Below are positions 1 to 10,310 of a DNA stretch of 64,000 bases, piece after piece. The position numbers were made by a program, and so were the translations under genes. The DNA lies in the NCBI GenBank assembly GCA_011390275.1, contig JAABST010000010.1:1-64000 (forward strand), in the 5' to 3' direction. Below the pieces are notes generated by a model. That model ran no database searches. It was not told where the DNA came from and saw only the letters and a list, made by a program, of their open reading frames with translations. This DNA is from Geitlerinema sp. S16 (GTDB lineage Bacteria; Cyanobacteriota; Cyanobacteriia; Cyanobacteriales; Geitlerinemataceae). Numbering within the stretch: position 1 is the first letter of the stretch; each line of letters opens with the position of its first letter.

Positions 1-434
1 CCGAGGCTTCAACCTCGAAGCTACTCATTTTCGTCACGCCCACAGCCTCTGTAAGCTACTGGCGCTGCTCGCCATCGCTTTCACTTGGGCGATGCGAGCT
101 GGGCTCTGGCTGCACCAGAAGAAGCCGCTCAAGTGCAAAGCGCATGGCCGAAGAGAGAAGAGCTTGTTTCGCCTCGGCTTCGATTTTCTACGCCACCTCT
201 GCTTCGATTTCGCCCTTCACCGTGCCGACTTTCGACACGCTCTGCAACTTTTGTCCCCGTACTGAGAATGCTCATTAGCTCAGGCGGGTGTCGGGGTATC
301 CGGTGGCGGGGAAATGCTCAATGAGCACTGAGCGGAGTCGAAGTGCGGTTTTCAGCTTGCTATGGATCAGGTCGGGGTGTTGGGCTGGATTGATCGCGCT
401 TGCCCGAAGACCGCGTTTCGACTCCGCTCAACGC
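1..434. other. Non-coding stretch with an inverted repeat pair
   Basis: I see no convincing gene here; the short open frames lack domain-like composition. Two copies of a dispersed cyanobacterial repeat with core CTTCGACTCCGCTCA lie in opposite orientation (about 318-343 and 416-440). They enclose roughly 75 bases and could form a long stem. A third copy lies near 58027-58053. Confidence 0.5.
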
Positions 435-3011
435 TCATTGGAGGCGGGAGCGGATGAGGTCGCCGAGGGGGTGGTTACGGAGGCGGGTGTCGGGGTGTCC
501 GGCGGCGAGGGCGGTTTGGTAGAAGCCTATTACGTTACTCCAAAGAGTTTGAATCTCAGGATGAAGGTGAGTACCGCTCGTCATATTTTCTAATGCCTCA
601 AGAAATAATAATTCTGCAGAATCATATTTTTCTTGCCAGCGACACACCCCAGCAAGATTGCTGAGAAGGGTTGCTAGATCAAAATGTTTTCCAGGTAGAC
701 TCACACGACAGATCTTCAAAGCTTTTCGATAATAATCTTCAGCTTCTTTATGTTTACCTTGCAATTCGTGCATAGCGGCCAAATTATTCAAGACAGCAGC
801 TAATTGCGGATGAGTGGGCGATAGACTCTCTTGGCAAATTTGTAGGGCTTGATGCAATAAAGATATGGCTTTTAGATTTTCACCTTTAGCCTTGAGTACA
901 GCGGAGAAGTTTATATATATTGGAATAAGGGTAGGGTGTGTAAGAGGCAAACAGTTTTTGGCAATAGCTAGTGCTTCAGACAAAGTCTCTTCAGCTTTCT
1001 TATACTCATTTTGCGAAAGGTGAAGCATCGCACGATTGTTCAGGCCGGTTATTATGTCTGGATGACCTTGCGGAAAATTAGTACGATCAATTTTCAATGC
1101 TTCATCGTAGTATCTTTTTGCTAATTCATGCTCTCCTTGAACTCGGTATATTTCTGCGAGATTATTGAGAGCCGTTGCTAAGAAAGGATGATCATAAGGT
1201 AACTCTCTTTTCTTGATTGCCAAAGAAGCAAGATAGAAATATTCAGATTCTTCGTAGTCTCCTTGTAAATCACATATCAATCCCAAGTTATTCAGAATAG
1301 GAGTCAAACCTAAACTATTCGCAGGAAGTTGTTTTTGAGCAATATCTAAAGCTTTCACAAGACATGCTTTAGCTTTTGTGTAGTTGCCTTGCAAACGACT
1401 TAACTCCGCTGCATTGCTCAGAACTGCGGACACAAGAATATGTTGGTAGCCTAAGCGCTCACATACTATAGCAAGACACTGTTCAGACCATGGCTGAGCT
1501 CGCTCATATAGTCCTTTTCCAATATAAAACCGCGTTAGCCCAGTACACGGTGTAACAACTTGCTCGTCTACAACCCAAGGTAATAACGTATTAGCGATCT
1601 CCACTAAGTGCGGAACCCAAGGCGCATACTCCTGCGTCTGTTCCATCGTGCATGGATAATCAACCCTCTCTCCCTGCTCCACGATCGCCGCCGCCACCTC
1701 CCGCCGCAACTCATCCCCCGCCTCCGCCGACAGCTCCAAACCCAACCGCCCCCGCACAAACTGCCGCACCAGCGGATGTAGCCCCACCGTCGCCGCGTCG
1801 CGCTGCACCAGATTCAAACTCACCAACCGCTGCAACGGCTTGCGCCACTCCTGCCGCCAGTCCGCCAACACCGGAATCGGCGCAGCCCCAAACAACCCCA
1901 ACCGCAACGCCAGCCGCCGTGCCGCCCGCCCGTCCTCCGAGTCCAGCCGCGCCCAACTCACCGCGATCGCCGCTTCCACCCCATCCGGGTAGCGCATCTC
2001 TGGGTTCTGCTGAAGCGACTCATGGGTTAAATTCAACTCTGCCATATATTCCCCAATCTCCAAAAACTCATCCAGCGCCAAATACCGCGCCGCCAACTCC
2101 AACCCCAGCGGTAACCCGTCAAACCAGCGCAACAGTGCTTCGATCGCGTCCGGCTCGTCATCGAGGCGCGAGGCGTCGATGTAGCTCGCCAGCAGCTCCC
2201 GCGCCGCGTCATCGTCCAGCTTGTCCAGCGGATAGAGCCGCACCCCCGACCAGCGATCGCGCGTCGTCCACAGCGTCCGAAACGCCCCGCTACCGGGCTG
2301 CAACCCCTGAAGCTCCGACGCATCGCGATCGCGAGCCACATCGTCAAACACCACCAAAACATCACCCGCCCGCCAATTCGACCACTGCTGCCAGCAGTAC
2401 GCCACACGCTCGGCGATCGTCGGTAGTTCCGGCACTTCGATCGCAAACTCCGTCTGACAAAACAACAGCAACTGTTCGCCCGGATTTCCCGCCGCCACAT
2501 CCAGCCACACCACCCCGCCCGGAAACCGCCCCGCCGTATATTCCCGGTTCGCCCACTGCCACGCCAGTTCGGTTTTACCCAGCCCGCCCATGCCCGACAC
2601 CGCCGCCGCGATCGCCACCGTTCCCGCATCCGCCACCAGCTCGCTCAGTTCCCGCATCGCCCGATCACGCCCGACAAATTTCGGGATCGATCGGCGGTAG
2701 CGGTTGAGGTTGGTCGGGGCGCTGATGCTAGCAAGGGCGCGATCGGTAGCGTCGGCGGCGTTGCTAAAGTCGTGATCCGGGTTGTCGTCGCAAAAGTAAC
2801 GATACAAATCCGGTAGCCGCTTCTTCGCGTCCGCCCAGTCCACGAGCTTAAACACGACGATTTCTAGACCTTCATTGCTGCCGATAATTTCGCCCAGATT
2901 TTTTTCTAGTGCATCGTTGACGAAAATCTTCAGCTCGCTGTAGTCGCGATAGACATCGAGCAGCGCCGCACGGAAGGCTTTTTGGCGATCGTTATTCCAA
3001 ATGTATTGCAC
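435..3011 (-). CDS. STAND NTPase: effector-associated domain + NB-ARC + TPR repeats
   Basis: An 858-residue signal-transduction ATPase. Residues 1 to about 85 resemble an effector-associated (death-fold-like) domain. An NB-ARC ATPase follows with Walker A GMGGLGKT at 140-147, Walker B DVLVVFDDV, and a winged-helix region up to about 450. Residues from about 490 to the end are tandem TPR units of the kinesin-light-chain type, with repeated NNLA, LQG and A..YY..AL motifs. Such proteins sense a ligand through the TPR array and oligomerise; in bacteria many act in regulation or antiphage defence, but the ligand here is unknown. The start gives the effector domain a normal N-terminus. Odd feature: the half encoding residues 1 to about 453 is GC-rich like the host, while the TPR half (nt 540-1650) is strongly AT-rich, which suggests a chimera. 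No associated effector gene is adjacent. Confidence 0.85.
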   Translation of the reverse strand: MQYIWNNDRQKAFRAALLDVYRDYSELKIFVNDALEKNLGEIIGSNEGLEIVVFKLVDWADAKKRLPDLYRYFCDDNPDHDFSNAADATDRALASISAPTNLNRYRRSIPKFVGRDRAMRELSELVADAGTVAIAAAVSGMGGLGKTELAWQWANREYTAGRFPGGVVWLDVAAGNPGEQLLLFCQTEFAIEVPELPTIAERVAYCWQQWSNWRAGDVLVVFDDVARDRDASELQGLQPGSGAFRTLWTTRDRWSGVRLYPLDKLDDDAARELLASYIDASRLDDEPDAIEALLRWFDGLPLGLELAARYLALDEFLEIGEYMAELNLTHESLQQNPEMRYPDGVEAAIAVSWARLDSEDGRAARRLALRLGLFGAAPIPVLADWRQEWRKPLQRLVSLNLVQRDAATVGLHPLVRQFVRGRLGLELSAEAGDELRREVAAAIVEQGERVDYPCTMEQTQEYAPWVPHLVEIANTLLPWVVDEQVVTPCTGLTRFYIGKGLYERAQPWSEQCLAIVCERLGYQHILVSAVLSNAAELSRLQGNYTKAKACLVKALDIAQKQLPANSLGLTPILNNLGLICDLQGDYEESEYFYLASLAIKKRELPYDHPFLATALNNLAEIYRVQGEHELAKRYYDEALKIDRTNFPQGHPDIITGLNNRAMLHLSQNEYKKAEETLSEALAIAKNCLPLTHPTLIPIYINFSAVLKAKGENLKAISLLHQALQICQESLSPTHPQLAAVLNNLAAMHELQGKHKEAEDYYRKALKICRVSLPGKHFDLATLLSNLAGVCRWQEKYDSAELLFLEALENMTSGTHLHPEIQTLWSNVIGFYQTALAAGHPDTRLRNHPLGDLIRSRLQ

Positions 3012-3061
3012 GTGCTTAACCGAATCGACAGCGGGAAATTCTCCCTAATGGTAGCCCCGTA

Positions 3062-3667
3062 TTACCAAATTTTCGCCATCGGTAGCTCAAACCCTGCCAA
3101 CTCCGGATCAGCCTTCACAACCTCCGGATTTTCCAAAACTTCCACCGCACAACTCGGACGATAAACCGACACCGTACGATTATCGCGATCGATCATCCAA
3201 CCCAACACCACCCCATTCTCGATATACTCCACCATCTTCGTCCGTAAACCCGCCAACGTATCGCTCTTCGATCGCAGCTCAATCACAAAATCCGGGCAAA
3301 TCGGCGCAAACGACGCCTGCTCCGCTGACGAAAGCTGATCCCAACGCGATCGGCGAATCCACGACGCATCCGGCGATCGCACCGCCCCATTCGGCAACGT
3401 AAACCCCGCACTCGAATCAAACCCCAAACCCGTCCCATCTCGTTCACTCCAAACCCAGAGATAGGCAGAAAGATTAAAATTACGATTGCCCGTATCTGAA
3501 AAAGCTGGGGGATTCACGATGATATCTCCTGTCGCAGTGCGCTCGATGCGTAGCTCCCGATTCGCTCGGCAAAACTCACCGAACTCCGCTGAACTCATGG
3601 TCGCCAGCATCGGAATGGAGACCGTCAACAGAGTCGTTTCACTTTGGATGAAGAACGTAGTGGTCAT
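3062..3667 (-). CDS. Uma2-family (DUF820) restriction-endonuclease-fold protein
   Basis: About 201 residues from the start chosen here (ATG at 3667, beginning MTTTFF); an in-frame ATG at 3727 would abut the divergent permease and add an atypical leader. The Uma2 fold is a PD-(D/E)XK nuclease-like domain, hugely expanded in cyanobacteria. Visible elements are the EFGEFCRANRELRIERT strand, SPDASWI with the acidic residue, CPDFVIELRSKSD carrying the D and E of the core, and the MVEYIENGVVLGWMID helix-strand. Copies are numerous and mobile, and the biological role is unknown. It lies divergently from the ABC permease with only 62 bases between the starts. Confidence 0.88.
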   Translation of the reverse strand: MTTTFFIQSETTLLTVSIPMLATMSSAEFGEFCRANRELRIERTATGDIIVNPPAFSDTGNRNFNLSAYLWVWSERDGTGLGFDSSAGFTLPNGAVRSPDASWIRRSRWDQLSSAEQASFAPICPDFVIELRSKSDTLAGLRTKMVEYIENGVVLGWMIDRDNRTVSVYRPSCAVEVLENPEVVKADPELAGFELPMAKIW

Positions 3668-3729
3668 CGCATCACTCACCAAGGTATGGTCATTCCATCT
3701 TAGCGAGACCTCCCCGCCACCATCCACCT

Positions 3730-4614
3730 ATGACCAGCCGCCCGATCGCCGATCGCCTGACGCCCTACCTATTTTTGCTCCCCGCCGCGATCGCCCTGAT
3801 CCTCACCGTCTTTTGGCCGACCCTCCAGGCGTTCTACCTCAGCTTCACCGAATACGGCTACGACCTCACCCAAACCCCAAAATGGATCGGCACGGCCAAC
3901 CTCGAACGGCTATGGCGCGACCCCCTCTTCTGGAAAACCCTCGGCCAAACCCTGCTCTATCTCGTTTGCGCCGTACCGATCCTGGTCACGGTTCCCCTCG
4001 CGCTCGCCGTCCTCGTTAACCGCCAACTGCGCGGCATCCGCTGGTTTCGCGCCGCCTACTACACCCCCGTCGTGATCTCGATGGTCGTCGCCGGTCTCGC
4101 CTGGAAATATCTTTACGCCGAAAATGGCTTGCTCAATTCGGTACTCGCGGCGCTGGGGTTTGCGGACGGGATTCCCTGGCTGACGAGTCCGGATCTAGCG
4201 CTATTTAGCGTCATGATCGTCACGGTGTGGAAGGGATTGGGGTATTACATGACGATTTATCTGGCGGGGTTGCAGTCGATCCCGGAGGATCTGTATGAGG
4301 CGGCAGCGTTGGACGGGTCGGACGGCTGGCAAAAGCATTTGGATATCACCGTGCCGTTAATGCGGCCTTATTTATTTTTGGTGGCGGTGATCTCGTCGCT
4401 GTCGGCAATGAAGGTGTTTGAGGAGGTGTTTATCATGACCCAGGGCGGGCCGTTGGATAGCTCAAAAACGGTGGTGTATTACCTCTATGAACAGGCATTT
4501 TCGCGGCTGGAGATGAGCTACGCTTGCACGATCGGCTTGGCACTGTTTTTGGCGATCTTGCTGTTGTCGGCGCTGAATCTGAGCTTCACCTGGCGGCGCG
4601 AAACCGATCGCTAA
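3730..4614 (+). CDS. Sugar ABC transporter permease (MalF/UgpA type)
   Basis: A 294-residue inner-membrane permease of a carbohydrate importer. It has about six hydrophobic segments, the first starting LFLLPAAIALILTVFWPTL. The cytoplasmic EAA loop, which docks onto the ATPase, reads LYEAAALDGSDGWQKHLDITVPL at roughly 198-220. The family pairs with a second permease, a solute-binding protein and an ATPase; none of these is adjacent, so the rest must be encoded elsewhere, as is common in cyanobacteria. Because glucosylglycerol genes lie in this window, a GgtC-like role in glucosylglycerol uptake is possible, but the sequence does not settle the substrate. The frame runs from ATG at 3730 and ends in a basic tail (TWRRETDR). 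Confidence 0.88.
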   Translation: MTSRPIADRLTPYLFLLPAAIALILTVFWPTLQAFYLSFTEYGYDLTQTPKWIGTANLERLWRDPLFWKTLGQTLLYLVCAVPILVTVPLALAVLVNRQLRGIRWFRAAYYTPVVISMVVAGLAWKYLYAENGLLNSVLAALGFADGIPWLTSPDLALFSVMIVTVWKGLGYYMTIYLAGLQSIPEDLYEAAALDGSDGWQKHLDITVPLMRPYLFLVAVISSLSAMKVFEEVFIMTQGGPLDSSKTVVYYLYEQAFSRLEMSYACTIGLALFLAILLLSALNLSFTWRRETDR

Positions 4615-4834
4615 TCCGGATTCCCAGGGTTTACGCCAAGCTTGAGCGCATCAATTCTGACCGCAGGTTTCGCGCAGTCTTGTTAAGGCTCAGTGCTAGA
4701 ATCTGAGCCGATCATCTTCGCGCGATCGGCGTCGGTCAAACATACACACGAGTTGGCCATAGAGTTACGACAGCACCGATCGCAATACCTGATTGTTACG
4801 TCACGCTGACATCATCTCTTTCGGCAACCCATCG

Positions 4835-6532
4835 ATGGCACAACCGTATTCTGACGCGCAGACCTCTAATCAGCGCAATCTCGGTCAATTCCAACACTCT
4901 TTCCCCCGTTCGCGATCGTCCTACGGTCGGCGAGTTTCGGTGCAAGTCCTGGCGGCACTCTTTAGCCTGGGCTTAGTGGCTTGTGCCAACGATGTCGCAG
5001 AAGAAACGCTGACACCAGCGCCCGCACCGACGCCTGTTGCTGCCGTAAGCCCAACCCCGGAACCTGTCGCCTTCGATCGCGATACCCTTTGGGATACCTA
5101 CGATCGCGACACCGCCGAACGCCTCACCGCCGTCTCCCGCATCCTGGCCGGTCTCGCTCCCGAAAGTACGACGATCACGATCGACTCTGCCGCCTGGACG
5201 AACTACGCCGCTGAAATCGCCTCCGCCTGGGGACAGCTCGAAAGCACCCAGCTCGAACCGCTCCAAGCATGGCGCGATCAAAACCTGGCTCAGGTTCCCA
5301 GCGATGCGCCCGTGATCTACCCATTTAGTGGCCCCGATTTCCTCTACGCCTCATCCTTTTTCCCCGACGCACCGGTTTACGTCATGGTTGGCCTTGAGCC
5401 GATCGGCGCATTGCCCGACCTCGAAAATGCCTCCGAAGAGGAATTGTCCTCAGTGTTTGAATGGGTGAATAAATCGCTCTACGCGCTGCTCAATTTCAGT
5501 TTTTTCCGCACCAGCGCGATGGAAAAAGATTTGAAAGATCGCGGTACGCTGCCGCTGTTGATGCTGTTCGCGGCGCGGAATGGCTATGAAGTCCTCGATT
5601 TGGCCTACGTTGGCATTGATGACAAGGGCAGTGTCAAACGTCTCGAAGCCGGGAACCCGGACGAGTTGATCCCAGGGATACGCATTGATCTGTTGGGCAG
5701 TGAGGGTCAGCCACCCCAGCAGCTCTATTATTTCTCGATGGATTTATCCGATGCTGGCTTTGATTCGCGTCCGGGTTTAGAGGCATTTTTTGGTCAGCTC
5801 GATCGCCCCGTCTCCTACCTCAAAGCCGCGTCATATTTGATGCATAACGAGTATTTTTCGATCGTGCGCGATGCCCTACTAGAGCGCAGTCAATTCATTC
5901 TGCAAGATGACTCGGGGATTCCGCTGCGGTTCTTCGACGCGAACAACTGGACACGATCATTTTTTGGGCAATATAGCAAACCGATCGACCTGTTCTCCAC
6001 TCGGCTTCAGGCTGACCTCAAGGCAGAATATACCGCCGATCCCAGCATTGCCGCGCTCCCCTTTGGGGTGGGTTACAAGTATGAGGGCGATTCTAACCTG
6101 ATGCTGGCCGAACGGCAGGGTGATCCGCCGTTACGGGGCGAGCTAGAGTCTCCCTACGATTTGATGCCGAGTCCCTCTCGGTCTGCAACTCGTGATTCCG
6201 CTCCTAATGATGACGACGAAAATTCTGACGAGAATTCTGACGAAAATTCCTCGGAAAAAGCAGCACCGGTTCGACGCGATCGCAACGATGACGATAGCGA
6301 TAATCCGGACGATGAACGCGATCGCCCCCGATCCCGCTCAAATAATTCGGATGACCCAGATGACGATTCGGCCAACGATCGCAGCGGAGATGGGGTAAAT
6401 CGTGTACCGAAGCCGGATATCTTACGCGAACGGGAAGCCGGTAATACCGACGATCAAGAAGGCTCGACCACAGAGAGCGACAACGAGCCTGATGCTGAGG
6501 CCGAGTTTGAGGCTGAAGCGGATAACGAGTGA
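4835..6532 (+). CDS. Predicted lipoprotein with acidic low-complexity tail
   Basis: 565 residues from the ATG at 4835 (an upstream in-frame ATG at 4793 is possible). A hydrophobic stretch VLAALFSLGLVAC ends at Cys50 in a lipobox-like context, followed by a Pro/Thr/Ala-rich linker. The central region (about 80-420) is a conserved bacterial domain I know only as uncharacterised; it contains YPFSGPDFLYASSFFP and YVMVGLEPIG. The last about 115 residues are Asp/Glu/Ser/Arg-rich with repeated NSDENS units and are probably disordered. The N-region before the hydrophobic segment is unusually long (about 36 residues), so the true start could be later. Likely anchored in the periplasm; function unknown. 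Confidence 0.7.
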   Translation: MAQPYSDAQTSNQRNLGQFQHSFPRSRSSYGRRVSVQVLAALFSLGLVACANDVAEETLTPAPAPTPVAAVSPTPEPVAFDRDTLWDTYDRDTAERLTAVSRILAGLAPESTTITIDSAAWTNYAAEIASAWGQLESTQLEPLQAWRDQNLAQVPSDAPVIYPFSGPDFLYASSFFPDAPVYVMVGLEPIGALPDLENASEEELSSVFEWVNKSLYALLNFSFFRTSAMEKDLKDRGTLPLLMLFAARNGYEVLDLAYVGIDDKGSVKRLEAGNPDELIPGIRIDLLGSEGQPPQQLYYFSMDLSDAGFDSRPGLEAFFGQLDRPVSYLKAASYLMHNEYFSIVRDALLERSQFILQDDSGIPLRFFDANNWTRSFFGQYSKPIDLFSTRLQADLKAEYTADPSIAALPFGVGYKYEGDSNLMLAERQGDPPLRGELESPYDLMPSPSRSATRDSAPNDDDENSDENSDENSSEKAAPVRRDRNDDDSDNPDDERDRPRSRSNNSDDPDDDSANDRSGDGVNRVPKPDILREREAGNTDDQEGSTTESDNEPDAEAEFEAEADNE

Positions 6533-6672
6533 CCGATACCGGAACCTTAAGCGGATTCAATCAGTGGATTAAATTAACGTGAGTTTGGCCTACAACCGAC
6601 TCAGCTACGGATCATCTGACAAGTTCTGACATTCCAGTCATTCCAGACTTCTGGCAATTCAGATGATCCTAG

Positions 6673-7248
6673 CTACGATCGCAAATCGCGATTCGCCTGG
6701 AGCGCTTTCACTTGCTTATGCAACCGTACGATCGCTCGTGACTGCTGCTTTTCGGTAAATTGCAAATCGTCGAGACGCTCCTCGATCTGAGCGCGTTGGG
6801 TTTTGAGCGCATCGTGCAGCTCTTGAATTGAGGTCTCATACGTTCGCAGGCGATCGACAGTCTGGCCGAGAGGTCGTGCGACCCGTCCCTGTACCTCCGC
6901 CTGAAGCGCCTGATTTTCAGCCTTAAGCTGGTCAATCTGAGCCTGCATTGCGGTTAATAGGCGAGCATTGGCGCTGTTGTAATGCACTTGACGAATCAAG
7001 AGCGGCTTGAGAATTTTTCGCCAGACGCGACGTGCCAGACCGAGGGGCTTACCAAATTTGTGGGTCGAGTCCAACGAGACGTGATAGATATCCGAACCGC
7101 GCCGCAGGATATCGAGATCTTCGCGATCGAACTCCTGAGGCGATCGGGCGGCTGGAATCGGCGGCGAACTGCTCACGCTTAAACGTGGCGTCAGCGATTG
7201 TCGTAGCCGATCGGCGATCTTGCCTTTTTCTTCATCGTCTAAACCCAT
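6673..7248 (-). CDS. Hypothetical coiled-coil protein
   Basis: 191 residues with no catalytic motif. Residues about 65-95 (RRVWRKILKPLLIRQVHYNSANARLL) resemble the short linker found ahead of the coiled coil in bacterial polysaccharide-related methyltransferases and glycosyltransferases. About 95-190 form a heptad-rich coiled coil (QAQIDQLKAENQALQAEV). It may be a stand-alone or remnant N-terminal half of such an enzyme; no enzymatic partner is adjacent. ATG at 7248. Function not known. Confidence 0.65.
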   Translation of the reverse strand: MGLDDEEKGKIADRLRQSLTPRLSVSSSPPIPAARSPQEFDREDLDILRRGSDIYHVSLDSTHKFGKPLGLARRVWRKILKPLLIRQVHYNSANARLLTAMQAQIDQLKAENQALQAEVQGRVARPLGQTVDRLRTYETSIQELHDALKTQRAQIEERLDDLQFTEKQQSRAIVRLHKQVKALQANRDLRS

Positions 7249-7425
7249 GACTCGCGCTTCCCCATATGCTCATCGTCCCTAATTTAGCGGACAATCGCAC
7301 GCAGCGTCATACATTCGGAGCCTAAGAGTACTGCCAGGAAATAATTGTTCACTGTTCGCATGGATTCCATACAAGCTAGACAATCCTCAAATGAGTCAGG
7401 ACGTTTATTTTGCTGGAGTACTCTT

Positions 7426-7629
7426 ATGGTTTTGCCGTTTGAGACGGAAGATGCGGAGTGTGCGGCGATCGTTCGTGCGGATTTGCGGCGTTGCGGCCAG
7501 CCGATCGGGGCTTACGATCTGTTGATTGCGGCGACGGCGCTACGTCATGGGCTGATTGTTGTGACGGCGAATCAGAAAGAGTTCGATCGGGTTTCAGGGT
7601 TGGTGACGGAAAGCTGGCGAACTATTTAG
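7426..7629 (+). pseudogene. Remnant of a VapC-type PIN-domain toxin (C-terminal part)
   Basis: About 67 codons match the C-terminal half of a PIN-domain ribonuclease: VLPFETEDAE, then PIGAYDLLIAATAL carrying the conserved Asp, then LIVVTANQKEFDRVSGL. The first about 60 residues, including the MKYLLDTN-like strand with the first catalytic Asp, are missing. The upstream in-frame sequence is unrelated, and no antitoxin gene precedes it. It is most likely an inactive relic of a toxin-antitoxin module. Confidence 0.75.
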
Positions 7630-7790
7630 TGAAATAACGATCGTTCTCACACTTTGCGTGGGAATGCCGTGGGGACGCTCTGCGTCTTGGTGGGTGGTGC
7701 TGGCAGGATACGCGACGTGGAGCGTCGGGGGTGCGTTACCACGCGGAGCGTGGGAACGATAGACAGAAAGGTGGGCATTGCCCACCCTAC
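7630..7790. repeat. Dispersed GC-rich repeat cluster
   Basis: Contains the inverse-repeat-rich segment with ACGCGGAGCGTGGGAACGATAG (about 7740-7761), a type of repeat widely scattered in cyanobacterial genomes. It is followed by the palindrome GGTGGGCATTGCCCACC at 7770-7786. No gene is visible between the vapC relic and rmuC. Confidence 0.6.
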
Positions 7791-7905
7791 CGCTCTCCGC
7801 TCAGTGCTCTCAGCTTTTTTTGATAAGTCCTAAGCAAATCGTTTTTTGCTATATTAGTCACCTTAAGATGTGAAATATTCTGAAAATCAAAACAAGAAGT
7901 AAATC

Positions 7906-9327
7906 ATGAATTTCATCCTTGGATTATTGATTGGCCTCACGGCTGGCACTGTGATCACCTGGTTCTTACTTAAGAACAAACATAAATCTTACGCTCCTCC
8001 CAATGTCGACGCACTGGAGAAAGCGAGAAAAGATTTTAATTCAGAGAGACATACGCTTCAGGCTCAGATAGAAAAATTCTTAACACAAAAAGACGACTTA
8101 AACGATCGCCTCATAACTGCGGAATCTTCAAGGGCTGCCGCAGAATCTCAATCCTATGAAGTGAGCAAGCTAGCTGAGGAGAGAGGTGTACAAGTTCGCG
8201 CTCTACAAGAAAAAAACACTCAGTTAGAATTGAGGAGCGTTGAAGTTGAGACACAACTGAAAGCAAGTCAGAAAAATCTCGAAGAGCAAAAAAAATTAAT
8301 ATTAATAGCCGAAGATAGATCGGCGAAAATCTTCAAGTCTCTTGCTCGAGAAGTTCTCAAAGAAAATAAAAATGGTATCTCAGAAGAAATTTCAGGGACG
8401 TTAATAGAACCGCTGAGAACGAAAATCCTAGAATTTTCACAATACATGGAACGTGTTGAAAATTCTCGAACGGAAAGTCATGGCGAATTAAAAAGCCAGA
8501 TCGGTCTGCTTATGCAGGTTCAGAGAGAGATGGGCGTACATTCCGACAAACTAGCCAGAGCTCTTAAGGAGCCATCTGGTCGAGGACGTTGGGGGGAAAT
8601 TCAGCTTCGACGTGTTGCAGAGCTTGCTGGTATGCATGCACACTGCGACTTCTTTGAACAAGAGAGTGTAAATATAGAGGAGGGTAAGCTCCGGCCAGAC
8701 ATGCGGGTTCAGCTTCCATCAGGAAAGAACATTATTGTCGATTCAAAAGTTCCATTAGATGCGTACCTGCGATCTTTAGATGCAGAAACGGACGAAGAGC
8801 TTAAGGCCAGCATGAAGAAACATGCATCACAAGTTCGCAGACACATTCTCGATCTATCTCGAAAGTCTTATTGGGAACAGTTTCAGCCCTCACCAGAGTT
8901 TGTTGTTCTCTTTCTTCCAGGAGAGAGCTTTTTTAGTGCTGCATTACAAAGCGATCCAACTCTGATCGAAACTGGTGTCGAGAATAAAATAATCATTGCT
9001 ACACCAACGACTTTGATTGCACTTCTTAAAGCTGTTTACTATGGATGGAAGCAGGAAAAAATAGCAGAAAACTCACAACAAATCCTTGATGTTGCTCAAG
9101 AACTTCACAAGCGATTGGCAACAATGCTAGGGCATTTTTCTAAACTACAAAACTCTCTTGAAAAATCGGTCGATTCTTTTAATTCTGTTGCGGGATCGTA
9201 TCAAAGAAATGTTTTACCTCAAGTTCGACGCCTAGAGAACCTTCAGGTCAGCAGTACGAAAGATATTGCAGACAGCTCGCTTGATGAGATTGACGCATCA
9301 CCAAGAAAATTTAATCCGCCGTCTTGA
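7906..9327 (+). CDS. rmuC: RmuC-family DNA recombination protein
   Basis: 473 residues. RmuC proteins limit inversion/recombination at short inverted repeats and are predicted nuclease-fold proteins. Residues 1-22 form a membrane anchor (FILGLLIGLTAGTVITWFLL). About 30-150 are coiled coil. The RmuC domain occupies about 195-430 with the signature stretches GRGRWGEIQLRRVAELAGM, DSKVPLDAYLRSLD, FLPGESFFSAAL and IIATPTTLIALLKAVYYGW. The length is typical. The gene is visibly AT-rich and nearly free of the GCGATCGC octamers that fill its neighbours, and it is flanked by palindromic repeats on both sides. That suggests recent acquisition. ATG at 7906 is preceded by an AT-rich leader. Confidence 0.93.
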   Translation: MNFILGLLIGLTAGTVITWFLLKNKHKSYAPPNVDALEKARKDFNSERHTLQAQIEKFLTQKDDLNDRLITAESSRAAAESQSYEVSKLAEERGVQVRALQEKNTQLELRSVEVETQLKASQKNLEEQKKLILIAEDRSAKIFKSLAREVLKENKNGISEEISGTLIEPLRTKILEFSQYMERVENSRTESHGELKSQIGLLMQVQREMGVHSDKLARALKEPSGRGRWGEIQLRRVAELAGMHAHCDFFEQESVNIEEGKLRPDMRVQLPSGKNIIVDSKVPLDAYLRSLDAETDEELKASMKKHASQVRRHILDLSRKSYWEQFQPSPEFVVLFLPGESFFSAALQSDPTLIETGVENKIIIATPTTLIALLKAVYYGWKQEKIAENSQQILDVAQELHKRLATMLGHFSKLQNSLEKSVDSFNSVAGSYQRNVLPQVRRLENLQVSSTKDIADSSLDEIDASPRKFNPPS

Positions 9328-9398
9328 GATTGTGGCAAGTACTGTATTGAGTCCCGTTCTGCCGTATCGCGACGTAGGGCGTCTATTAGTGGTTCTAA

Positions 9399-9466
9399 GC
9401 ATCGCCCGCCATGCTTCAGGTAACGCTAATCATTCAGGCCGGTGGGCAATGCCCACCCTACGGCTC
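9399..9466. repeat. Direct repeat, left copy, bounding the brnT/brnA module
   Basis: A 68-base segment ending in the palindrome GGTGGGCAATGCCCACCCTA. It recurs in the same orientation at 10207-10274 with only a few mismatches, exactly 808 bases downstream. Confidence 0.85.
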
Positions 9467-9640
9467 AAGACAGCTACCAAAATACATTTAGAAAATTTCG
9501 GGTTCAGACGATTGAAAAATTGATTGCGAACCAGAAATTTCAGGCACGAAAACATTAACGATTAACGTTCTCGCGCAACACCTCCAAAACCCAGCGATCG
9601 AAACGCAAAATCAAAACACATCCCCCTCAATGCGACAATC

Positions 9641-10274
<634 letters not shown>

Positions 10275-10310
10275 TCCATCCTCGCTTCAACAAAATCCCC
10301 ATTATCCGCG

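Noticed and set aside
1652..2707. 351-codon Pro/Ala/Thr-rich open frame on the plus strand
   Set aside because: It is antisense to the GC-rich NB-ARC half of the STAND gene. Its composition is that of an out-of-frame shadow, and it has no domain.
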